Source: Spraguea lophii (Eukaryota > Microsporidia > Spragueidae). From it: a DNA stretch of 57,205 nucleotides. The notes under the pieces are model-generated. The model had not been told where the DNA came from. It saw nothing but the letters and a program-made list of their open reading frames with translations, and searched no databases. This document shows positions 1 to 12,100 of this stretch, piece after piece (position 1 is the stretch's first letter; each line of letters starts with the position of its first letter). The translations under genes were made by a program, and so were the position numbers. The stretch spans positions 1-57,205 of the forward strand of contig LDOQ01000232.1 of assembly GCA_001887945.1 (NCBI GenBank), given 5' to 3'.

Positions 1-115
1 AGATGAAATTATATAAAATTATTTTCATGTGAATTTTATTTAAATGTATGATTAACTAAGGAAGAATATTCAATAAAAGTTGTTATACATGTATCTGTTT
101 TAAATAACCTTTTAA

Positions 116-500
116 TTATTGTTAAAATGTTTCAACCGATTGACGTTTATCATGATCAGAAATAGATAGTTCCTTAGATTACAAATGACATGTACTAACT
201 ATCTTTTCATATACACATATTCATCCAATACTATGTTACAGAATATTATAATTTTATATATGGGATAATTAATTAGAATTCGAATCTCATTGATATGGTT
301 ATAACATTCTTCTTGACATAATACTGATTCAATGTTAAATCAATATCGGAGTTACAACCATATTGACTAAACACTACTTTAATCTAATAATGAGAAATTA
401 CATAAGGCATAACCAAATTATACTGTCGAATCCATACCCGCTCAATTATCCTCGTTTTCCTTCTATCTTAACTATATTTTTCGATTTTTTTATATAATAA
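116..500 (-). repeat. Decayed SINE copy (a)
   Basis: This stretch can be aligned by eye, on the minus strand, to most of the body of the young SINE at 48555-49044. Shared landmarks in order are a TACCATGG-like block near 150, TGTACTAAC at about 193, the CAGAATATTATAATTTT block near 240, the AATCAATA block near 343, AACACTACTTTAATCTA at about 370 and an ATAAGGCATA block near 404. The tRNA-like head is not recognisable. It is heavily AT-decayed and therefore old. The ends are approximate. Confidence 0.6.
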
Positions 501-504
501 CGTT

Positions 505-2260
505 ATGCTTCTTCATTCTATCAAAATACCTGAGTTGTATAAAAATTATCAAACAAATATTATAAATATTTTGCCGGTTATTTATTACATGTTAATTCCG
601 ATTTATATTATAACAAATTTCATAAGAGATTATAATAATTATGACGGCTTAAAATTTAATACTAATCTGACCAATATAAGATAAATATACCCTACCAAAG
701 GTATAGAATTAGAAGGAAAACATAATAGAAAACCCGAAAACAATTATACTAGACAAGAAAGAAATGGTAATTTCTACGAAGAAGAAATAAATTACAAAAA
801 ATGTATTGTGTAAATTATTTAAACAACTAGCTACAATAGAATTGATTTACTTAAAAATTTTATCTATATGTATAAAGACGAGAAAATATATTAAAGATAT
901 CAAAAATAATTTAAGAGTGATATTTAAATATTACAGATATAATTCCTTCCCTAATATCTCAAATAATTAGAGGTATAACAGAAACTGAAATGATAAAATA
1001 TCTAATTTTCTTATTCAATAATACAAACAAAATTAAAAATAACAAACATATTAATATGCTAAAATGATTAAAATAAACGAAAAAATGCATAAATCAGAAT
1101 AAAACAGATTATTTATCTTCATTATATTATATGGTAAAACAAAGAATACGTGTGGTAATTGTATAGAAAAACGATATTTAAATAATATTCAGAAATACTA
1201 TACAAGAAAACCAACAAATATAGTTAATATAAGAAAAACTACAGTAGATAAACCAATGTAATAATAGTTGTGGTGTAAAAACAATAAACAACTAGTTTTA
1301 ATAAAAAAAACAATAATTATAAACAGTATAAATAATAAAATATCATCTGAGGACAAAGAAATCATCGATAAAGAAAAGATTGAAAACCCTCTAAAGATTC
1401 AATACGATGGAAAAGTTATAAAAATCAATTTCAAAAAATATAATTTTAAATTATTATTTAAAACCATTGTGTTCAAATATTATATAGATAATGACATATT
1501 TGATCACACCGCTATTAAAATATATTATTATAGATGTATATACTTATCTCGGAAAATGTATAATATTATTTATACCGATAATGTAAACAATTAAAAAATT
1601 TGATAATATTCAAAGAAAATACATGTAATATACAATCAAGTATATTTAATATACCTTCTTCCATATACGAACTAAAAAATAAAATCATCAATAAAATATA
1701 TTCTTCGAAAAAATAACAGATGAGATAAAGACAACAAGTTATATATATTATTATATCACATGCTATTCTTATATAGTACCTAAATGATTCTTACGAATAT
1801 AATATACTGTGGTATATCAAATTATAAATTATAATGTCGAATGTATTACAAAGATATTTAAAGAAATATATAATATCATAGCAGAAAAAAGTATATAATA
1901 CATGTGTATTAAAGCTTATTGAATATTATTATTTCGTAATCAATTATTGTGTTTCGAGATATAAGAACCTATATATAACAATGAATACCTTCAGATTTAT
2001 AACTGAAGATACAAAGATAATAGAAAGTCTGGGTAAATTATACAAACATTTTAAACAAATAAACATAAAATCAAACAAAATCCAATAATTATATTTATTG
2101 CTGGATACTGTTTAAAAACTGAAGATGAAATAATATTATTTTATATGATGAAAATATTACATGGTGTGTTTAATAGAAAATTGTATTTATTTATAACTTT
2201 AATAACAGTAAAAACAAGTATATTCTGCTTATATATAAATTTATTAATACTGTAGATTGT
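505..2260 (+). pseudogene. Decayed protein gene, unidentified
   Basis: Protein-like stretches follow each other on the plus strand but jump between frames and are broken by stops. An ATG at 505 opens a frame of 59 codons with a hydrophobic segment (around ILPVIYYMLIPIYIIT). It ends at a TAA at 682 and then stays open in the same frame to 811. Frame 3 is open over about 936-1064 (contains QIIRGITETEMIKYLIF). Frame 2 is open over about 1076-1258 (contains YGKTKNTCGNCIEKRYL) and again over 1268-1591. Further pieces occur near 1620-2090 and 2081-2254. The longest piece, at 1268-1594, has no ATG at its start and is probably not a gene by itself. I do not recognise the family. The pattern is what an old inactivated gene looks like, but chance open frames in AT-rich DNA cannot be excluded. 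Confidence 0.4.
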
Positions 2261-3150
2261 AACTTTCTACTTTATAGATTTCTTTAATTGAATAATATAT
2301 TAAAAACATGAAAAATAGAAATAAAAGTTTTTTTGAAAATTTGTTTGTATTTTTTAAAATATTGAATTATGTAAAAATATTTTTATACACAAAAAACTGC
2401 AAAATTTTCGAAAATGAAATCTGATTCTTATTGGGCCCAACATTTTATTCACTTGTTTTTAAAATTTATATAACATTTATATAAAACTAAAGTTTTTTTA
2501 GAAAAAATTTATTTACAACATAATCCAGCAGATCTAGAAAAACATTATTTATTTACTACCTAAATTTAATTTTATCAATTGTATATACACCACTGATCTT
2601 GTTTCATTCATTGAATAAGAGCTTATAAATATTATCTTTTTGCTTCTTAAAAGTCAGATACCATATGAATCATCGAAATTTTAAATTATTATAAGTCATG
2701 ATTAAGAATTTAGATAATAATAATGAGGTTGAACAAGGAAGACATGAGGTAATACACTTTAATACATCCCAGGAGTCCACAAAATAGGCGTATTACAAAT
2801 CAAACATGTAAATTTTTAAGATAATAAGATGAATGCTATTAGTTTTTATTTAAAATAAAATTAACTTTTTTAAAAGAATAAAAAATAATATTTTTTTATT
2901 TTAAAATATTTTATTATATATTCAATTATTTTTATATATTACTTAATTAAATATATATTCAGAGTTATGTACTTATTATATTTATATTATTATTCTTATA
3001 TTAGATATAACATTTTCTACATTTTTATTTATTTATGTATAACTTCTATTTGGAATTTAATTTTTATAAAATCGTAATTCATAATAAACACATTCTCTTT
3101 ATATTTAAAATTGTAATTCATAAAAGAATATATTTTTATTTTAAAAATTA
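2261..3150. other. Gene-poor AT-rich spacer
   Basis: This is the upstream region of midasin. The only small open frame with an ATG is 29 codons long, at 2698-2787, with no CCC motif. I see no repeat or RNA gene. Confidence 0.5.
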
Positions 3151-3161
3151 TCCCATAAATA

Positions 3162-6100
3162 ATGCAAACATATTTTTTCATAGACACCAAAAATTTTAAC
3201 AGATACAAAACAAAGTATAACAGCTATATAAAGATGACAAATTCCATATTACTTTATGGTAATGGTGCTAATGAATTTATAGAATCATATTATACTAAAG
3301 AATATGATTTACATAATGGATCTAAATATCATAATATTATGGTATTGGATGCAAGAGAAGTATTGGATCCCAAATTATTAGTGGGATCATATACAATAGA
3401 TGGAGGGCAGTTGGAAGAAAATGAAGGAATATTGATAACTGCTATCAAAGGAGGTAAAAAGTTTATTAACAATAAAATAAATAATAACAAAAGTAATATA
3501 ACTGGTAATAATACTTATAATGATAACAATATAAATACTAACATCATTAATAATACTGATATCAATAATACAAATATCAATTATGATATAGAATCTATAT
3601 TTATTATAAAAAATATACATATGAATTTACCATTACTTAATTTTCTACAACCTCTTATATACGAGAATAAAATAGAAAATTTCAAAAATAAAATATTCTA
3701 CAATAAGAAATTTAAATTGATATTAACATCAGAAATAGATATAGAAGGTAGATACTTTAAGATTAATGTTACAAATGATTATAATAATATTTTATACAAT
3801 GGTTATAATACAAATGATAATCAAAATAATGATATAACTGATAATAATAAACTTAATGATAAATTATATGATAGTAATATAACTGATAACGATAAATTAA
3901 ACAATAAAAATAAGAACGATAGTAATATAAATATTATAGAAAATAAAATATTAATAAAATATACAAAAGAATATATAGGTACAGATAAAGAATTCAATAT
4001 AAAAAATATATTAAGATTATATAATACATATAATTATACTAACAGTATAAAAGATAGAGTATGGTTATATAATATAATATCTACAATATTATATTCATGT
4101 GATACAATAGAAGAAAAAAAGAATAAAGAATATGAATTAAGAAAAGATCTGGTATTAGCAGAATCTGATATAAGTAATTATAATAATAACAATATTAGAA
4201 ATAATAACATAGATAAAACAGATAATAAGAATAATGAATATAACAATAATCATAATTATAACATAGATTATAAATCTATAATAGATAATATAGATTTAGG
4301 ATTAACTACAAATCTTAAATATCTTATAAAAGATATAATATTTTCTATAAATAATAATCTACCAGTATTGTTGATAGGAGATACTGGTACAGGTAAAACT
4401 ACATTAATACAACAGATACATAATATTATTTATAATTATGATGGAGATAATAAATATAATAATAGATTATTGGTATATAATATTTCTGCAGATACCGAGT
4501 TATCGGATTTAATAGGTAGTTATAAAAGTTTTGATGTAAATAATTTATTTAATAGAATAGAAGAATATCTAAAAGAAAATGATAATAATGATAACAATGA
4601 TATAAATGATATTGATATAGATAATGTAGATAAAATAAATGATAACAATGATATAGATAAGATAAATGATATATCTGAGAAAATAGTATATTATAAAGAA
4701 TTATTACATAAGAATAATATAAATATCTTTAATAAAGATATTGCTATAGCTTCTAAAATAATAAATTCTAAGAATAATTTATATTACAGTCATTCTATGC
4801 TAATAGAAGCTATGGAGAATGGGTATTGGATATTATTAGATGAAATAAATTTATGTAATAATGAAGTATTACAAGCATTGGATAGTATATTAGATACTAA
4901 TAAACATTATAATCTATATAATACGAATGGAGATGATAATTGTTGTTATATTAATATAGAATTTATGGATGAGAGAATACGTATACATCCTAATTTTAGA
5001 GTATTTGCAACTATGAATCCAGAGGGTATAGGTAAGAAAGATTTTAATACTAAAACTTTTACTAAGATATATTGTGATGATTTTAGTAACAGAATAGATG
5101 ATATAGAAATAGTAACAGAATATATTCTTAAAAAGAAACAAGATGAAAAATATTATAATAATTCACAATGTTACGATAACAATAATACTGATGAGGTTAC
5201 TAATATTTATAATAGTACTTTTATTTATGCAATATCTCAATTTTATTATACTTTACGTAAGAATATGTCTAAATTATATGGGTATGGTAAGAAGCCTTTA
5301 ATTTCCGGTAGAACATATTGTCGAGTATTGAAAGCTATTCAGGAAGAGGAAGAAGTGTATAAAATAATAAATTTATTGATATTAACACAGTTAGAACCTG
5401 AGAGTAAAAATAAGGTTGTTAGTGAGAGTACATTTTTACAGGAATATAGAAATAAGATGATAAATGGTAATAAAAAAGATTGTAATAGAAATAAATATAG
5501 CGTAACTACTAATATAAAGAATATTAATAATAATTTTATAATAACGCCTGAGATATATAATAGATTGTGTTTAATATCTACTGCTATAGATTTAAATATA
5601 AGTGTATTATTAGAAGGAAGTACATCTACGGGTAAAACATCTATTTTATTATATTTAGCTAATTTATACGATAAGAAGATAATAAGAATAAATAATCATG
5701 AGAATACCGATAGTAGTGATTATATAGGTAGAATGATAATTAAAAATAATAATGATAATAATGACGGGGAGAATACAAATAAACACGACAGAGAGAATAA
5801 TAACAATAATGTGTTGAATACACAATTTATGCCAGGTCCATTATTTGATGCTTTAACAAATGGGCATTGGCTTCTTTTAGATGAATTAAACTTATGTTCT
5901 AGTGAAGTATTAGAACTTTTAAATTCCGTATTAGATGATAATAAATCATTATACGTTCCATTTATCAATAAAACCATCAAAGCACATAAAGATTTTAGAT
6001 TATTTGGAACACAAAACAGTGCACTTTATGGAGGAAGAAAGCAATTATCGGAAGCATTTAGAAACAGATTTGTAGAAATTAACTTTGGACTAATGAGTTT

Positions 6101-9100
6101 AGATGAGATAAAAGAGGTTATAGGCAAAATAAATACCAACGATAATATCATAAATACACATAACAACATTCAATATCTACCTACATTATTTGTTAATATA
6201 TTTATGGATGTTTATAAGATGTTATCATCTATTTCATCATCGTATATTACACTTAGAGATTTATTCAAATGGGTTTATAGATCTAATAGATGTATAAATA
6301 CATTATATTATAATGGTAAGATGGTATTTATAAATAGAATAAGAGAGAATAAAAAGGAAATAGAAAATATGTATAATCAAGTATTTTTTAAGCATAATAA
6401 AAATCATACAATAAATTTTTGTAATAACAATAGAAATAAGGAAATAGATAATCTATATGATATGTTAAATAATGAATATAAAACAGATAAATTATACAAT
6501 ATAATATATAATAATCAAGATAATAGAAATATAGAGAATAATAATAGATCTAATAGAGATATCGAGAATAATAGACATAATAAAGAATATTATAAAAACA
6601 CCAAAAATATAAATTTATTTGAATCACAGAAAATATTATTATTAAATATTTTAATATCTTTTCAGAATAATGAACCTATACTGATAGTAGGTGATACTGG
6701 AATGGGAAAAACAAAAGTATGTGAAATAATAAAAGATATAATAGAAAATAATGGAATGGAAATAATAAATTTACATGCAAATATAGAAGCATCAGATTTA
6801 ATAGGGCAATATACCATCAATAATAAAAATAATTATAATGCATATGATGATGATAACAAAGATTACAATAATAAAGATGATATAGATAAAAATAAATATA
6901 ATAAAGATGATGCAGATAACAATAATACAGATATAATATTTAGAGATGGTGTAGTTACTAGATGTATACGTAAAGGTAAAATATTATTATTAGATGAAAT
7001 TAATTTATGTTCAGATTCTGTTATAGAAAGAATAAATTCTATATTAGAAGTAGATAATAAAAATAATAACAATAAAGATAATACCAATAGTAATACTAAT
7101 TCTAACAACAATAAATCATTATTTATACCTGAAATAAACAGTAGTATATCTATACACTCTAAATTTAGAGTTATAGCTACTATGAATCCAGGAAATGATC
7201 ATGGAAAAAAAGAATTATCACCTGCACTTAGAAATAGGTTTACAGAGATATGGTATGAAATGAGTGATGAAGAAATAAAAAATGTATATGAAAATATGAT
7301 AGGTAATTTCTATTACAGTAAAATAAATGATAAATTGAATATAAGAAAAATAGAGTTAATAAGAAAATATATATTATATACCAAAGTAGAATATAATGCT
7401 ATGAGCAATGATAATAGTAGTGATGTTATAGGTGATGGTGATAGTAATGTTAATGATAGTAATAAAATAAAGAGAATAAAATATAATAGTAAATATATAA
7501 TAAATATAATAGAAGAAAGAAATATTTCTCTTAAAGAATATTTAAATAATTTAGAAGAAAAAATAAAATATAAAATATTCTTAGATGTTATAGAATTATG
7601 TAATATAAATAATAAAGAGAATAATAAAGAATATACAGATAATAATATTCATTATATAAATAATAGTAATATGGTAGGAGTAAAATATAATAATCAAATA
7701 TATTCTATAATAAAATATTATAATAATGATGATGATGATAATGATAGTAACAGTGATGATGATAACAATAACAAAGATACTATCACTTATAGCAATAATA
7801 GTAATAACAATGATAGTAATATCACTCTTACTGATATAAAATATAATTTTAATACTCCTACTACAGTATATAATCTATATAAAATATTACGCTCTCTTTC
7901 TCTTAATACGCCTATACTCCTTAGTGGAGAACCTGGGATAGGAAAAACTTCTATAATAGAAAATATAGGAAGATTATTAAATTATAATGTAGTAAGAATA
8001 AATCTGAGTGAAGGAACAGAGTTTAGTGATCTTATAGGACATTATATACCATACGTAGATAATAATAATACTGATAATAAAAATAAAGATACTAATGACA
8101 GAGGTAAAGATACCAATATAAAGATAAAATTTACTTATTCTTCATTCACCAGAGCATTGTTACAACCATATACATTTATAATATTAGATGAAATAAATCT
8201 ATGTACACAGAGTGTAATAGAAGGATTAAATAGTTTATTTGATTATAGAAGATCTATATACATATCAGAATTAGATCAAACTATAAAGATTAACCATTAC
8301 AAGAATAATAATACTAATAATATAGGTGATATAAATGATACTAATAATAATAATACGAATAGAAATGATAAAATAATATATACAGATAATATTTATGTAT
8401 TTGGTACAATGAATCCTTCTAATAATAAAAATAATAGAAAAATATTACCTAAGAGTTTTAATGATAGATTTATAAAAGTACATATGAATAAATACAATCA
8501 GATAGATATAGATCTTATAACAGAGAGTATAATTAATAATATAAATAATAAATATACTAATGATATCAGTGATAGTAATATTAATAAAGATATTACTAAT
8601 AAAACTGATAATAATGATATAAACAATCTATCATTAAGAGAAAGAAAGATAAGTATAGCTATAGGTAGTAACTATTATAAAAATATAAATATTACATATT
8701 ATTTTGGATATTATATTAGAATAGGTAGAGTAATAATAGAAGATATAAATAATAATCTTATTACATTTAATTATGATAGAGATAATAGAATTGATAGAGA
8801 TAATGATTATACTATTACTAGCAATCGTATAAATCATATTAATGATATCAATGATATAAATATAAATTATAGAACAATAATAAATAATAAAAGAATAACT
8901 ATAATAGATGAATATTCATATTCTAATATAAAAGATATAGATATTCTATTAAATAATAATGATGATAATAATAAAAATGGTATAAATGATACTACTAATA
9001 ACAATAATACTAAACATATTAATCACAGTAATATTAACAATAATATAAATTATATTTTATTGCATAAACAATTATCTTCTATACATAATATTCTTATAGC

Positions 9101-12100
9101 TTATGTAAAGAAAATACCTATTATTCTTAGAGGTAGTGGTAGAAATAGTTTTATAAACTTTATATCTAATATATTTAATCATAAGATAGATAGAATATAT
9201 TGTTATAATGAAATAGATACTAATGATTTAATAGGAATGTATGTAGTAGATATAGATTATAATAAATATAATAATAGTAATATAGATAATAGTTATAACA
9301 ATAATAATGGTAATGATAATAAAAGTAGTGATGATAAGAGTAGTATAAAAGATTATAACAATAATAATACAGTAGATAATACAATAGATAATAGTAATAC
9401 CAAATTAAAAGTATATTGGAGTAATAGTAAATTAATAGAAGCATTAAATAATGGATCATTAATAGTTTTTAATAGACCAGAATTAGTAGAATATTCTGTA
9501 TTTGATAGATTAAATTCTTTATTTGAAGAAAATAGAGAATTATATATAACAGAAAGATCGCATGACAGTAATAATACGATACATGATAATACTAATATAA
9601 CTAATAATAAACATAGTATAACTAAGAATACTAATAAAGTTGATATAAAAGATAATACTAGATTAATATTACTAACAGAATATAATCTATCTCCTGCTAT
9701 AGAAGATAGATGTTATAAAGTAGAATTAGAAGAAAATAAAACTATAACAGATATATATAAGATACTAAGATCTAATAGTAAAGATATAAATGATATAAAT
9801 GATAATACTTATACTATTGATAGTAATACTACTAATAATCATATAATGAATGAAGAATATATAGAATATAGAAATAATAAAATAAATAATAGTATTAAAT
9901 ATTTGATGAATAAAGAAACTATGATAATAGAAGGATTAAGAAATAAATTATTATCTTTCATACACTTAGATAATAATATAGATGATATAGATGATAGTAA
10001 TACAAACATAAATACTACATATAATAATATAGATAATACAGATAATATAATAAGTAATATAAATAATAATTTATTATATCTAAATAATTATTTTAATAAT
10101 TATTTATATGAAAATGATATAGAAAATATGTTTATAAGAATATTAGATATAAAAGATTATAATACTAATAATATAGATTATAATAATAGTAATATAGATA
10201 ATACTACGTATAACAATGATAGTGAGATAAAAGAAATATATAATTTTTATAAAGAAATAAATAATTATAAAGATGATATCGATTCTTTGTATAATACATT
10301 CTGTAATAATAAAGATAATAATATTAATAATACTACTAATATATCATTTAAAGAATATATAAGATTAATAGAATATAAGGATAAAGAAGAATATAAATAT
10401 GCTAAGAGTATAGAAGAATATAAAATATTTTATATTCTTAATAATAAATATAATGATAGTGGAAATGATAATAGAGATAATATGAATGATGGTAAATATA
10501 TTAATATACATGGTAATAACCATACCAATACACATGATAACATACATAATATTAATAATAACCATATAAATAATTTATTATATGCTACTGCATTACCTGA
10601 ATATTCTTATGATAATAATTTATATTTAAAATTATTATCTTATGCATCTGTATCTGATCCTTTATATTTAATTCTTTATAGCATAAACAATACTAAGAGA
10701 GATATATTGGTAGAATTAAAGAATATGTATAAATATAATAGATATGATAGAGATAAGGTATATAGATATATAAACAATAGAGATAAATATATAAATGTAA
10801 TAGAAGCAATAGAAAGAAAGATAAAAGATAGAAGAAATATTATAAATGTAATAAAAGAAGAATATAATTGTATATATGATGGTTATGATGATAGTAATAA
10901 TAATAGAGATAAGTATATTGATAATAAGGATATTAATATTACCAATGATATTACTAATACATATAACAATAATACTAATAGTAGTATCTATAAAATAATA
11001 TATAAGATATTAAATAATAATAAAGAATATGAAGATATATTAACTTATAGAATAATATATTATTATAATAAAATAATAAAGAATACATATTACTCTTATT
11101 ATAATATATTAAATTATTATTATGATATAAACGATAAAGATGATAACATAAATACTATTAAAAATAATATTAAAGATAATATAAATAATCTTAGTATCAC
11201 CAATAATAACATAAATGATATAAATGATATAAACAATAATACTACTATTACTACGATTAAGAATATAATTAATTATATAGGAATAATAAAAGATATAGAA
11301 ATAAAAGAATATCATTCTGAATTATTCTATAATATTTTAAATAATAGAAAATGTAGAAGATCTTTATTATCTAATGTAGTATATGAATGTATATCTAATA
11401 TTACATATAATAGAGATAATAATATAGATTTAGAGATAAAGAATGAACATTTAGATTTATTAATAAAATATATAAATACTAATAATAAAAATGATGATAA
11501 GATAATAGATGGTAAGAATGATAAGAATAAGGATGATGACAGTAATAAAGATACTGATACTAATAAAAATATTATTACTACTAATAAAGATAAAGATAGA
11601 ATAGACTATAGAAATTATATTTATTTAATAACAAGAGATTATGATATAAAAATATTAGAAGAATTTATTATCAGTGGTACTGTTAAAGAATTTAAAGATA
11701 GATTATATTTTATAATAGAAATTATATTACAGTATTATAATAAGTATAATAAAGATGATATTACTACTAATAAATATAACAGAGATAATAATAATACTAC
11801 TACGAATATTACTAATAAAAATGCTATTAGAGGTGGGATAACCTTTAGTAATCCTAATCATAATATAATATTATATTATATTTATAATAGAATATTTGAT
11901 TATGATAAAATATTATATATGTATAATCTATCTTTACAATATATAGCATATAATATATTAAATAAAGATATAGAAGGTAGTAATATGGTTATAGGATATT
12001 TAAAAGATATAAATATTAATGTTAGAGATACGTGTATATGTAATAAAGATAATAATTTAGATAAAAATAATAGTGAAGGTAATGATAATGATAATAAAAA

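Noticed and set aside
1268..1594. 108-codon intact gene
   Set aside because: The frame begins at a TTG with stops directly before it and has no ATG near its start. It is better explained as a piece of the decayed gene 505-2260.
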